Shown here in pieces: positions 1 to 8,657 of a stretch of DNA of 38,681 bases; the first letter of the stretch is position 1; each line of letters begins with the position of its first letter. Source of the stretch: an uncultured Lachnospiraceae bacterium (GTDB lineage Bacteria > Bacillota > Clostridia > Lachnospirales > Lachnospiraceae); the NCBI GenBank assembly GCA_902763335.1, contig CACWRR010000015.1, positions 1 through 38,681 on the forward strand, written 5' to 3'. A model generated the notes under the pieces. It searched no databases. It was not told the DNA's origin and saw only the letters and a list, made by a program, of their open reading frames with translations. The translations under genes were made by a program, and so were the position numbers.

Positions 1-2363
1 CTGCTGTTGCTTGCAAGAAGATTCTGTACTCTTCTTATCATAACACCCCTGCCATATGGTTTCTGAACAAAATCAGAAGCTCCCAGAGTAAGTGCCATCT
101 CTTCTCCACCCTGCCCAAACTGTGAAGTTGCAATTATTGGAATAGCTGCAAAATGTTTATCTGTCCTTAATTTGATGATAAGCTCCATTCCGCTCATTCC
201 CGGAATTGACAAATCAACTATTATCATATCTATTTTTTCTGCGTTGTCCATTATATAGTTATATGCTATATCACCATTTCCGGTGCAGGCAACTGTGTAG
301 CTGTCTTTAAAATATTCTGTTATAAGGTTGCAGTTCCATAATACACTGTCTATCACCAGAAGAACTCTGTCACTGCCGCCCTTCTGTACATAAAGTTCAC
401 CGTCTTCTCCCGTATACTTCATCAGTTCAGCACCTGCTGCCTGCTCTGCAGCTTTTAACTGTATCGAAAACTCTTTTGCCGGAAGTGGTTTTGAATAAAA
501 ATATCCCTGAACATAGTTACATTCCAATGCCTTAAGTACATTTATCTGTTCCTGAGTCTCAACACCCTCGGCAACTACTAAAAGGTTCATCCATTTGGCA
601 AGTCCCATTACAAAATTCATTATATTTCTGTTATTTCCAAGGTCTCTTCCCTGAACAAATCTCATATCAAGTTTCAATATATCTATAGGAATCTCGGAAA
701 GCATATTAAGTGATGAATATCCGCTTCCAAAATCATCCATCTCTATTATAAATCCATTCTCTTTAAGCTCATTGATAACCTCTATAAGCTGCTCTGAATC
801 TTCCGTGTATGCCGTTTCAGTTATTTCTATATGTAAATCTTTCTGGTTTATTCCATACTTTTCAACCAGCTCAAGAAGTTTCTCTGTGAGATTTACAACA
901 TAAATATCTTTTCTGGAAACATTTACGGATATAGGAATGGTCATGCCATACTCTTTCTTCCATTTTGCAATATATTCACAGGTTTTCTCCCACACATACA
1001 TGTCCATTCGTGTGATAAAACCATTTTTCTCAAAAACAGGAACAAAATCTGCCGGAGATATAAATCCTCTTTCCGGATGATTCCATCTTACAAGTGCTTC
1101 CGCACCTGCCATTGTCTCTGTAAGCAAATCATACTTCGGCTGATAGTATACTTCAAACTGTTCCTCAAGCAATGCCTTTTCCATCTCGTTCGTTATGGTC
1201 TGCTCCATAAGAAGTTTCTTACGTATAGAGTCATCATAATATGCACACGAAACATTATAATTGCCCTTTATCGAATTAGCCGCCAACGCCGCCCTGTCAC
1301 ACATCGATTCAACAGGTACATTGTTATCATGTATCTTATACACACCAAACTTCATAGATATTATAATATTGTTTTTCTCTGCATATTTAGATATATCATT
1401 TATAGCCTCTTCAACAATATTATTAACTCTTCCGTCCCCATGCTCTATGAGAGTGAAAAATTTATCTGCCATGGTTCTTGATGATACAAGTTCACCATCA
1501 CTTGTAAGTATTTTTATTCTTTCACCTATATATTTTAAGAGTTTATCACCTTCGTGAATACCATAATTATCATTGATAAGTTTAAATTTCTCTATATCAG
1601 TTACGATTATTTCATATTTCTTGTCAGGATTCTCATCTATAATCATCTTAACTCTTTCGTTAAAGCTTTCTTTGCTGAGCAATCCCGTAAGAGAATCGTA
1701 CTGTTCAACATATTTCTTCTCTTCTTTTACCTCTGCCCTGTTTTTCAGCTTGCATCTGAACAGCTCTATGTAAAATTCCATCTGTTCCTTCGGAACAAAA
1801 GCTCTCTCTTCACCTTCCGGAATATTTGCATTCATAATTCCATAAAAATGAACTCTCATATCAGCATCTACCCTGCGTGCCATTTTCGGAATGTCTATGT
1901 TTTCATCCATGCTGCCGTCAGCTACGCCCTTCTCTATTGCCGCAAGTATTATCTCGTATACACTTTCTGCATACTCATCGGGAACTCTGTACTTTCTTCC
2001 ATCCGGAACTTTAGACTCCGCTATCTTTATCTCATTAAGAAGTACAACTCTCTTCCAGTTCATAAATGCATGCATATACTGATGTCTGATAATCTCTTCT
2101 ATCTGTCTGAGTCCTGACATTTCTTTATATTCAAACGTATCCGCTCTTTCGCATAACATGCCCACGGCACCGCTTTGCATATGCATATATACTTCACGTA
2201 CTAAACCTCTCTTATCTTCAAAAAGTTCAATAATCCGTTCTACTGATATATCTGTTCCTTCCGCAATCTCTTCAAGAGTAGCATTATATATACCACGCTC
2301 TTCAAAGCATTTCTCTGCATATTCAATTATTTTGATTTTTTCATATCCTTTTTCCTCTTTCAT
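1..2363 (-). CDS. TetR-HTH / degenerate GGDEF / EAL / receiver-domain fusion protein (3' end cut by window edge)
   Basis: The open frame runs off the left edge with 787 codons visible. I placed the start at the ATG at 2363 because GGAG lies 6 nt upstream; an in-frame ATG at 2375 and a GTG at 2420 are alternatives. Order of parts: a TetR-like helix-turn-helix at about residues 8-55 (EEIAEGTDISVERII), a TetR-type helical region to about 200, a GGDEF domain at about 220-375, an EAL domain at about 395-640, and a response-regulator receiver at about 660-785. The GGDEF signature reads MADKF, so cyclase activity is unlikely. The EAL domain keeps EALVRW, SVNVSR, EITE, DDFGSGYSSL, AEGVET and QGYFYSKP, so it is probably an active c-di-GMP phosphodiesterase (family knowledge). 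The receiver keeps the phospho-acceptor Asp (VDLSIPG) and the KPYG lysine, but its N-terminal acidic pair is reduced (VIDS). It lies 54 nt after rsmI. Confidence 0.85.
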   Translation of the reverse strand, partial: MKEEKGYEKIKIIEYAEKCFEERGIYNATLEEIAEGTDISVERIIELFEDKRGLVREVYMHMQSGAVGMLCERADTFEYKEMSGLRQIEEIIRHQYMHAFMNWKRVVLLNEIKIAESKVPDGRKYRVPDEYAESVYEIILAAIEKGVADGSMDENIDIPKMARRVDADMRVHFYGIMNANIPEGEERAFVPKEQMEFYIELFRCKLKNRAEVKEEKKYVEQYDSLTGLLSKESFNERVKMIIDENPDKKYEIIVTDIEKFKLINDNYGIHEGDKLLKYIGERIKILTSDGELVSSRTMADKFFTLIEHGDGRVNNIVEEAINDISKYAEKNNIIISMKFGVYKIHDNNVPVESMCDRAALAANSIKGNYNVSCAYYDDSIRKKLLMEQTITNEMEKALLEEQFEVYYQPKYDLLTETMAGAEALVRWNHPERGFISPADFVPVFEKNGFITRMDMYVWEKTCEYIAKWKKEYGMTIPISVNVSRKDIYVVNLTEKLLELVEKYGINQKDLHIEITETAYTEDSEQLIEVINELKENGFIIEMDDFGSGYSSLNMLSEIPIDILKLDMRFVQGRDLGNNRNIMNFVMGLAKWMNLLVVAEGVETQEQINVLKALECNYVQGYFYSKPLPAKEFSIQLKAAEQAAGAELMKYTGEDGELYVQKGGSDRVLLVIDSVLWNCNLITEYFKDSYTVACTGNGDIAYNYIMDNAEKIDMIIVDLSIPGMSGMELIIKLRTDKHFAAIPIIATSQFGQGGEEMALTLGASDFVQKPYGRGVMIRRVQNLLASNS

Positions 2364-2419
2364 ACCATTCTCCATTTCTGAGCAATCTTTACCGTCAATA
2401 CCTAATTTGTCTGCTCTCA

Positions 2420-3268
2420 CTAATGCTTTACCCCAAGCCAGTATTTATATATTTCTCTCTTTGGAACACCTCTGTCCTTTGCAACACTCTTCATTGCATC
2501 CTTTTCCGTCATTCCCTGTAAAATATATCTGTTCATATGTTCCTCAACAGTTATATCGTTCCACTCATCCCTCTTTTCCTGTTCTATCTGCTCAACACTC
2601 TTTCCATCTATCACAAGAACGTATTCTCCACGCGGTGCTTCATTTTCATATTTCGATATAACATCTTCTATATTTCCACATATTACACTCTCATGTTTCT
2701 TCGTAAGTTCCTTGCACACCGATATTTTTCTGTTTCCAAGGTATTCATATATTTCCCTGAGAGTCTTTAACAGGTGATGTGGTGCCTCATACATTATAAT
2801 AGTTCTGGTCTCTTCCCTTAATTCTCCGAGTATTCTCTGTCTCTCTTTTTTGTCTGCCGGCAAAAATGCCTCAAATGCAAATCTTCTTGTGGGAAGTCCC
2901 GACATTGTAAGCGCTGTTACACACGCTGCCGGTCCCGGAAGAGATGTTACCGTTATTCCTGCCTCGTAACACTGCCTTACCAGTTCTTCACCCGGATCTG
3001 ATATTCCCGGAGTTCCGGCATCTGTAATAAGTGCCACATTTTTTCCCTCCTGCATAATCTTCACAAGGTACTTTGCTTTCTCGACTTTATTATATTCATG
3101 ATAACTCGTCATAGGAGTTTTAATGTCAAAATGATTTAACAGCTTTATACTGTTTCGCGTATCTTCTGCACCTATAACATCTACTTCTTTTAATGTTCTT
3201 AAAACTCTGAGTGTTATATCCTCCAGATTTCCTATAGGAGTCGCACACAAATACAATCTGCCTTCCAT
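2420..3268 (-). CDS. rsmI: 16S rRNA (cytidine-1402-2'-O)-methyltransferase RsmI
   Basis: RsmI uses S-adenosylmethionine to 2'-O-methylate C1402 of 16S rRNA in the decoding centre. The start is placed at the ATG at 3268 (MEGRLYLCATPIGNLED), the canonical N-terminus of the family, with an AGGAA ribosome site upstream; the frame stays open 9 codons further but without a good site. Tetrapyrrole-methylase-fold motifs are present: ATPIGNLEDIT, GAEDTRNS, DAGTPGISDPGEE and LPGPAAC, with a C-terminal region ending in a winged-helix-like segment (GVPKREIYKYW). At 282 residues the length is normal. It follows the YabB-type methyltransferase by 30 nt, as yabC follows yabB and yazA in Bacillus; yazA is absent here. 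Confidence 0.95.
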   Translation of the reverse strand: MEGRLYLCATPIGNLEDITLRVLRTLKEVDVIGAEDTRNSIKLLNHFDIKTPMTSYHEYNKVEKAKYLVKIMQEGKNVALITDAGTPGISDPGEELVRQCYEAGITVTSLPGPAACVTALTMSGLPTRRFAFEAFLPADKKERQRILGELREETRTIIMYEAPHHLLKTLREIYEYLGNRKISVCKELTKKHESVICGNIEDVISKYENEAPRGEYVLVIDGKSVEQIEQEKRDEWNDITVEEHMNRYILQGMTEKDAMKSVAKDRGVPKREIYKYWLGVKH

Positions 3269-3298
3269 ATATGTTCCTTTCTCTATATAAAACACCTG

Positions 3299-4075
3299 CT
3301 ATTTATTATAGATAGTATATATCTCATCTGTATATTCACCCTGACTTTTATATACAATCAGAGGGCTTTCCACTTTCATCATGGGCTTACCGCCTCTGGC
3401 CGACTCTATGAGAACCATATTTGCATCTTTATCTGCAAACGGATGAACCAGTCTTATTCTCTTCGGCTCAAGTATGTGTTCTCTGAGTGTGCATATTATC
3501 TCTGCCAGTCGGTGTGGTCTGTGAACCATATAAAATCTGCCACCGGGTTTTAATAACAGAGCAGCTTCCCTGACCACGTCCTCAAGCGTACACAATAATT
3601 CATGTCTCGCTATCGCTTTAGGCATATCCGGATTTTTTATGCCATGATTATCGTTCATATAAGGAGGATTACTCGTAACGACATCGTAGGAAGCCTTCTT
3701 AAATATATTCGAAGCCTCTTTGATATCACCACACACTATATCTATACTGTCCTGCAATCCATTATATCTGACACTTCTTGATGCCATGTCAGCACTCTCC
3801 TCCTGTATCTCAAGTGCCGTAAAATGCGCATTACAGTTACTCTTTGCTGCAAGCAGTATGGGAATGATTCCCGTCCCTGTTCCAAGGTCCATTACTTTTT
3901 CGCCCTCATTTATATTGGCAAATCCGGTAAGGAGTACCGCATCCATTCCAAAACAGAATTTTCCACTGTTTTGTATTATCATATACCCGTTTCTATTCAA
4001 ATCATCAAGTCTCTCGCCTTCCTTGAGACACACATCACGGTATTCATCATTAGTCCTCAAATTTTGACTTTCCAC
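3299..4075 (-). CDS. yabB: YabB/TrmN6-type tRNA1(Val) adenine-N6 methyltransferase
   Basis: A class I SAM-dependent methyltransferase of the YfiC/YabB family, whose characterised members N6-methylate an adenosine in the anticodon loop of tRNA1(Val). Visible motifs are the family N-terminus LKEGERLDDL with FGMDAVLL, the SAM-binding loop VMDLGTGTGIIPILLA, an acidic beta2 end (ALEIQ), and the catalytic NPPY (VTSNPPYMND). The start is a GTG at 4075: GGAGG lies 6 nt upstream, inside the last codons of ricT, so the genes overlap by 26 bp and are probably translationally coupled. At 258 residues the length is usual. The exact tRNA target in this organism is inferred from the family. Confidence 0.88.
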   Translation of the reverse strand: MESQNLRTNDEYRDVCLKEGERLDDLNRNGYMIIQNSGKFCFGMDAVLLTGFANINEGEKVMDLGTGTGIIPILLAAKSNCNAHFTALEIQEESADMASRSVRYNGLQDSIDIVCGDIKEASNIFKKASYDVVTSNPPYMNDNHGIKNPDMPKAIARHELLCTLEDVVREAALLLKPGGRFYMVHRPHRLAEIICTLREHILEPKRIRLVHPFADKDANMVLIESARGGKPMMKVESPLIVYKSQGEYTDEIYTIYNK

Positions 4076-4955
4076 CCTTTTCCTCCAGTGCTCTGAGCGC
4101 CTTCATTTCCTCTGCTGACACTCTCTCAGAATCACGTCTGTTTCGTTTCTTGAACTTAAGCTGCTCGACCTTATATTCCCTGATTTCTTTTACATCACCT
4201 GTCTCAACTATAACCTTGACAAGCTGTCTCAATACACTGACACTGTGAACCTCGCCCTTAAGCCCGTCATCTGTAGTGACATAATCACCTATTCCCGGAA
4301 GATTTTTATTCAGTTCTTCATAAGTCTCTTCCTCATTCTTCAGGCAGCACATAAGTCTTCCGCATACACCGGATATCTTAGTCGGATTTAGTGAAAGATT
4401 CTGTTCCTTCGCCATCTTGATTGATACCGGAACAAAATCAGATAAATATGTGTTGCAGCAAAGAGGTCTTCCGCATATACTGTAGCCTCCGAGTGCCTTA
4501 GTCTCATCCCTGACACCAATCTGTCTTAACTCGATTCTGGTCTTAAATACAGATGCAAGGTCCTTTACAAGTTCCCTGAAATCAATTCTTCCATCTGCCG
4601 TAAAATAAAACAGTACTTTGTTATTATCAAATGTATATTCAGTATCTATAAGCTTCATCTCAAGCCCATGCTTGCGTATCTTTTCAGCACATATAACTGC
4701 TGCTTTTTTCTCTTTTTCCCTGTTCTTAGCATCTATTTCATCATCTTCCGGTGTTGCCACACGGATAATGGATTTAAGCGGCTGTACTATCTTGTCCTCC
4801 TCTACGTCTCTCGAACCGAGGACTACACGTCCATACTCCACACCTCTGGCAGTTTCCACTATAACATGCTGCCCCTCTTCTACCTCTATTCCCGCAGGTG
4901 AAAAGAAATATATTTTACCTGCCTTTCTAAATCTTACTCCTATAACATTAACCAT
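4050..4955 (-). CDS. ricT: RicT/YaaT PSP1-domain regulatory protein
   Basis: A 301-residue PSP1-domain protein matching B. subtilis YaaT (RicT), which works with YlbF and YmcA in the Y-complex controlling RNase Y-dependent mRNA maturation and, through it, sporulation, competence and biofilm formation. The PSP1 core contains the two cysteine clusters ICGRPLCC and VCGRLMCC, which in the Bacillus protein take part in iron-sulfur cluster binding. The C-terminus is highly charged. It sits between holB and the yabB-like gene as in Bacillus, but no YabA gene (replication-initiation control) lies between ricT and yabB. Whether a Y-complex forms here cannot be judged from this window. Confidence 0.92.
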   Translation of the reverse strand: MVNVIGVRFRKAGKIYFFSPAGIEVEEGQHVIVETARGVEYGRVVLGSRDVEEDKIVQPLKSIIRVATPEDDEIDAKNREKEKKAAVICAEKIRKHGLEMKLIDTEYTFDNNKVLFYFTADGRIDFRELVKDLASVFKTRIELRQIGVRDETKALGGYSICGRPLCCNTYLSDFVPVSIKMAKEQNLSLNPTKISGVCGRLMCCLKNEEETYEELNKNLPGIGDYVTTDDGLKGEVHSVSVLRQLVKVIVETGDVKEIREYKVEQLKFKKRNRRDSERVSAEEMKALRALEEKGGKSKFED

Positions 4956-4976
4956 TTTTCATGCCTTTCCTGATAT

Positions 4977-5984
4977 CTACTGTTCTTTGCCGTTAAGTGC
5001 ATCTCTTATCGTAAGGAACATCATCTCTATCGCCAGATCAAAGTTTACATTTGCACGTATTCTTGTCTTTGCCTTATCCATAGCCGTAAGTATCGCCTCA
5101 AGTCCGTTATATGATATCTTCTCTGACTGTTCCTTTATATATCCGTATTCATCCTTAAATGTAAGTTCTCCCACATTCTTCGAAACCTTGAATACGAGAA
5201 CATCCCTGTACCAGACCATCATCAGATCTATATAATCTGATATGTCCACTTTGTATTTTTCGCACTGTTTGACCGCCTGAACTACTTCATATGTCTCCAT
5301 GTCATCTATATATTCAAGCAAATGTGTAACTGAACCTTTTAACTCATTAAAATCATCTGATGTGGCAAGTCTTATTGCCTTTCCAAGATTCCCCCCTGCA
5401 AATGCTATTATAACTTCTGCCTGATAATCCGGAATCTCCATCTTCTGCATCAGATATTCTCTCATCTGTCTGTTTTCCATATATTTCATATTGAGCATGA
5501 CACATCTTGAAAGTATCGTCGGAAGAAACATTTCCGCATTCGTTGTAAGAAGAATAATTATTCCGTATTCCGGTGGTTCCTCTATAGTCTTAAGAAGTGC
5601 ATTCTGTGCCTGCACATTCATTTTCTCTGCCTCATCAACTATATATATTTTATATCTGCTGCTGTAAGGCTTTATCTGGATATCGTTATTTATCTGTTCT
5701 CTTATATCATCAACGCCTATTACGTTCGGCTTTTCGTGGGTAACATACTTGATATCCGGCTGATTGTCAGTCAGTGCCTGTCTGCACGAACGACATTCCA
5801 TACACGGTTCGCCATCAAACTTCTCGCACTGAAGTGCCATGGCAAATGTTTTGGATATCATTTTCTTTCCCATGCCTTTGTCCCCGTTTAAGATATAAGC
5901 ATGTGACACCCTGTTCAACCGGATTGCATTTTTAAAATGCTCTTTTATCTGCTCGTTTCCAATTATGTCTTTATATCCTGCCAT
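4977..5984 (-). CDS. holB: DNA polymerase III delta' subunit (HolB)
   Basis: A clamp-loader AAA+ subunit that helps load the beta clamp at replication primers. The start is the ATG at 5984 (MAGYKDIIGNEQ) with an AAAGG-type site, giving 335 residues; the open frame extends 10 codons upstream but lacks the family's usual N-terminus there. Visible are an intact P-loop (GDKGMGKKMIS), the zinc-binding cysteine set (C, then CMECRSC), a Walker-B-like VDEAEKM, the TIEEPPE segment, and the SRC sensor motif (ILSRC). Many delta' proteins have a degenerate P-loop; this one keeps GxxxxGK. A 110-nt gap with a strong hairpin separates it from yaaR. Confidence 0.93.
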   Translation of the reverse strand: MAGYKDIIGNEQIKEHFKNAIRLNRVSHAYILNGDKGMGKKMISKTFAMALQCEKFDGEPCMECRSCRQALTDNQPDIKYVTHEKPNVIGVDDIREQINNDIQIKPYSSRYKIYIVDEAEKMNVQAQNALLKTIEEPPEYGIIILLTTNAEMFLPTILSRCVMLNMKYMENRQMREYLMQKMEIPDYQAEVIIAFAGGNLGKAIRLATSDDFNELKGSVTHLLEYIDDMETYEVVQAVKQCEKYKVDISDYIDLMMVWYRDVLVFKVSKNVGELTFKDEYGYIKEQSEKISYNGLEAILTAMDKAKTRIRANVNFDLAIEMMFLTIRDALNGKEQ

Positions 5985-6050
5985 GAGTACCACACCTTTC
6001 TTCTTAAAATCCACCTTTTCAGTCTGTTACTGTGATAAATCAACAATCCT

Positions 6051-6093
6051 AACGTCGGCACGCTTCCGCTGCCGACGGCTGACAACGGTACAT
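6051..6093 (-). repeat. Compact hairpin copy of the dispersed structured repeat, in the yaaR-holB gap
   Basis: On the minus strand this segment contains ATGTACCG, TGTCAGC and an 8-bp perfect stem (CGTCGGCA with TGCCGACG, plus positions 6053-6060 and 6070-6077). The stem is capped by a short GC pair and a GGAA loop. The same order of blocks occurs on the plus strand at 12610-12652 and, with a weaker stem, on the minus strand at 12180-12214. No T-run follows, so it is not a typical intrinsic terminator. It would lie inside the yaaR-holB transcript, where it could affect RNA processing or stability (inference). Confidence 0.7.
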
Positions 6094-6094
6094 T

Positions 6095-6535
6095 TCACGT
6101 TAATATATCCAGTAACATGCCTTCTATATCGCCTACAAGATTTAATATTTTTATATTGTCTTTTTCGTCTTTGAGAAGTTCCTGTGCAAGTTCATCCAGA
6201 TTTTTATCTATAAGTCTTATTATGCCGTATATTCTGTGACGGCCCTTGCGATCAAGATAATTCTCTCTCGAAAAACTGTGAGACCTGTAAACTATCTCAT
6301 TTAAAAAGCCTTTTATAAGGCTGCGGTAGTGTTTCATGTCACGAATATCTGATTTTTTAGTTATTTTTTTGCCGAATTCGGTGATTTCGTTCATCATCGT
6401 GCTGATTTTTGCCTGCAAATCTTTTTCTTCAATATTGCTTGCAAGCACGAATTTGAAATTTCCGTCAGTCTGTGAAACCTGCCTCTGTCCGTCCGGCTGT
6501 GAAGTTTGTGAAATTTCATTTACTCGGATATTCAT
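6095..6535 (-). CDS. yaaR: YaaR family protein (DUF327)
   Basis: A small soluble, helix-rich protein of the YaaR/DUF327 family, whose biochemical function is unknown. In Bacillus yaaR lies immediately before holB, as here. Family-like stretches include MMNEITEFGKKI, YRSLIKGFLNEI, GRHRIYGIIRLIDKNL and a C-terminal VGDIEGMLLDIL. The start is uncertain: ATGs at 6541 and 6535 both follow a weak GGTTGGG site, and I chose 6535 (MNIRVNEIS). A strong own promoter lies at 6572-6600, so this gene probably starts the yaaR-holB-ricT-yabB-rsmI transcript. Confidence 0.85.
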   Translation of the reverse strand: MNIRVNEISQTSQPDGQRQVSQTDGNFKFVLASNIEEKDLQAKISTMMNEITEFGKKITKKSDIRDMKHYRSLIKGFLNEIVYRSHSFSRENYLDRKGRHRIYGIIRLIDKNLDELAQELLKDEKDNIKILNLVGDIEGMLLDILT

Positions 6536-6571
6536 ATACATACACCCAACCATTCTATTTTAATACCTACA

Positions 6572-6600
6572 ATTATAACATATATTTGTACTTCTTTCAA
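6572..6600 (-). promoter_or_regulatory. Promoter of the yaaR-holB-ricT operon
   Basis: The minus strand reads TTGAAA (6595-6600), a 17-nt spacer and TATAAT (6572-6577), close to the sigma-A consensus. It overlaps the last codons of the kinase-like gene upstream, so the cluster can be expressed independently of that gene. Confidence 0.8.
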
Positions 6601-7181
6601 TCAGAGGTCATAAGAATTTGCTCTTTTATTTGGCTCATGCACTGCTGTATATCGTTATTAAAATATTTTCTTTTTATCCCAAGTTTTTCAAGTCTCTCCG
6701 CGTTAAAATCCTGTTCATCTGCAAGATATCTTCTGCACATTTCACTATATTTAGGCTCATCCTGTTCTCGCTCACGCTCAAGTGCCCTTGCAAGTCTCTC
6801 GCCATCCTCCACTTCTATATATATTGGCATAACTTTTTTTTCACCATAATACGCTCTTAACTGTTCATACGAATCGAGTGTACCGATAACCATGTAATTA
6901 TTCCTGTCTATTTTTACATTTTCATCATCAGCCGTGAAATAATTCCAGACACCATACACGGTATCGTATGCCCTTTTTTCTATTATTTTTCCATTTATGT
7001 CCATCTCATTCATCTTTGCTTCATCGACAAAATGATACTCATTTCCTTCTACCTCACCCGCCCTTGCCGGTCTGGTTGTATAGGTTATTATTTTATTTAA
7101 CTTAAGCTCATTATCCTCCATCAGTTTCCTGTATATCGTATCTTTTCCACTGGAGCTTTTTCCCATTATCACATACAGCAT
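6597..7181 (-). CDS. Guanylate-kinase-like P-loop kinase in the usual tmk position
   Basis: A 194-residue P-loop protein of the guanylate kinase superfamily. The N-terminus gives the P-loop MGKSSSGKDT, followed by the GMP-binding-like region TYTTRPARAGEVEGNEYHF, which resembles the Gmk consensus TTR.pR.gE..G.dY.F. A basic lid-like stretch (LARALEREREQDEPKY) follows. The usual GPSGVGK is changed to GKSSSGK. It may be a nucleoside-monophosphate kinase, but the substrate is unproven and the genome may also carry a canonical gmk. It lies between the decarboxylase-family gene and yaaR, where B. subtilis has tmk. The start ATG has AGGA about 8 nt upstream. Confidence 0.8.
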   Translation of the reverse strand: MLYVIMGKSSSGKDTIYRKLMEDNELKLNKIITYTTRPARAGEVEGNEYHFVDEAKMNEMDINGKIIEKRAYDTVYGVWNYFTADDENVKIDRNNYMVIGTLDSYEQLRAYYGEKKVMPIYIEVEDGERLARALEREREQDEPKYSEMCRRYLADEQDFNAERLEKLGIKRKYFNNDIQQCMSQIKEQILMTSD

Positions 7182-7185
7182 TTAT

Positions 7186-8649
7186 CTATTCCTTTCTAAA
7201 CACCAACGTTTTAAATTCTTCTTTTACCACTTCAATATTTTCACACTTTTTATCCTTAAGTCCGTGTATGGTAAGCCCTGAATCCATGTATCTTCTGAGT
7301 AACATTACTATTTCTCCCGTCACCATTTCTCCCGGTGCCACCACAGGTATTCCCGGCGGATAAAGATATATATATTCCGCAGATATTTTCCCCTGTGCGA
7401 TGTCAAGCCTCATTGTCTCTGTCTTACAATCCGAAATATCAGATATCTTTTTCACAACGACAGCTTTTTCCATTCGGTAATCGTACTCTCCATAATTCAG
7501 GTTGTTATTTTTGTTTCCATACACTCTTATGTGTCTGTCAATATCCGCCAACGCCTTAAAAAGCCGCAGCAAGCCTTCCTGCGTATCCATAACGGAGGTC
7601 ATTGCTATCACATAGTCTCCCGATGCCATCTCTAGCTGAAGATGATGCCTGTCAAGAAGTTCCCTGTACATTTCCGCCCCTGTATATCCGGTCCCTCTGC
7701 AGGATACAACAATCTTTGAAATATCCACATCAAAAACCCCATATTTCCCTTTAAGACTGCTGTCTGTAAATTTAAGATGGGTAAACTCCTTTAAATATTC
7801 ATTCAGAGTTTTCATACGGCTCATATATCCTTCAAACATCTTTTCGCCGTCATTCAGTAATATGTCAAAACATTCATCCATACTCGCCATCAGCACATAT
7901 GACGGACTGCTTGTCTGAAATATGCCAAGATATTTTTCTATCCGGTCACGGTTCACAATATTTCCGTTCAAATGCAAAAGTGCCGTCTGCGTCAACGCCG
8001 GAAGTGTTTTATGCATGCTCTGTATTACAACATCGGCGTCACACAGTACCGCTGTCTCCGGCAGCTCATCGTGCATGCTGAAATGTGCACCGTGTGCTTC
8101 ATCAACTATTAAAGGGATATTGTGGCTGTGAACAATTCCGGCTATGCTTTTTACATCCGACACGATTCCCTCATATGTAGGCGATGTAATCACAACAGCA
8201 CGTATGTCTGCATTTTCTTCAAGCGCCGCCCTTACACATTCCGGTTTTATTCCTCCGTTTATTCCAAACTCCTCTATATATTCAGGGTATATATATACCG
8301 GCTCGAGTTCGTTTAAATATATGGCATTATATACAGACTTGTGGCAATTCCTTGCAACAAGAATTTTATCTCCTTTTTTGGTACACGCCGATATTGCTGT
8401 TAAGATTCCACCGCTGCTGCCATTTATCATAAAATACGTTCTCTCTGTTCCATACATTTTTGACGCACGATCCATGGCTATTCTTAATATTCCCTCAGGA
8501 TTGTGCAGATTGTCAAAGCCGTCTATCTCCGTTATATCATAACTGTATGGATTAAGATCTGTTATATTCTGCCTTTTGTGTCCCGGCATATGGAACGGAT
8601 AGTAATCGCTCTGTGAATATTCCTTTAGCCTGTTATATAGTTCGCCCAT
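7186..8649 (-). CDS. PLP-dependent Orn/Lys/Arg decarboxylase family protein (YaaO-like)
   Basis: A fold-type I PLP enzyme of the Orn/Lys/Arg decarboxylase family, 487 residues from the ATG at 8649, which has AGGAGG 5 nt upstream; the frame is open 24 codons further but those lie in leader sequence. Visible are FHMPGHKRQ near the N-terminus, the Asp-His PLP region DEAHGAHF, the Schiff-base lysine motif SMHKTLPALTQ, and the C-terminal decarboxylase signature IYLYPPGIPVVAPGE. Lysine, arginine or ornithine could be the substrate; motifs alone do not decide. B. subtilis yaaO occupies the same place beside tmk. Its leader shares 37 of 39 bases with the leader of the LysM gene. Confidence 0.88.
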   Translation of the reverse strand: MGELYNRLKEYSQSDYYPFHMPGHKRQNITDLNPYSYDITEIDGFDNLHNPEGILRIAMDRASKMYGTERTYFMINGSSGGILTAISACTKKGDKILVARNCHKSVYNAIYLNELEPVYIYPEYIEEFGINGGIKPECVRAALEENADIRAVVITSPTYEGIVSDVKSIAGIVHSHNIPLIVDEAHGAHFSMHDELPETAVLCDADVVIQSMHKTLPALTQTALLHLNGNIVNRDRIEKYLGIFQTSSPSYVLMASMDECFDILLNDGEKMFEGYMSRMKTLNEYLKEFTHLKFTDSSLKGKYGVFDVDISKIVVSCRGTGYTGAEMYRELLDRHHLQLEMASGDYVIAMTSVMDTQEGLLRLFKALADIDRHIRVYGNKNNNLNYGEYDYRMEKAVVVKKISDISDCKTETMRLDIAQGKISAEYIYLYPPGIPVVAPGEMVTGEIVMLLRRYMDSGLTIHGLKDKKCENIEVVKEEFKTLVFRKE

Positions 8650-8657
8650 GAAAGCCT

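Noticed and set aside
1077-2661. Several plus-strand ORFs of 60-190 codons opposite the regulator and rsmI genes.
   Set aside because: They lack ribosome sites and family motifs and lie antisense to genes with clear domain signatures.
4020-4075. Frameshift between ricT and the yabB-like gene.
   Set aside because: A GTG start with GGAGG 6 nt upstream explains the overlap without any error.
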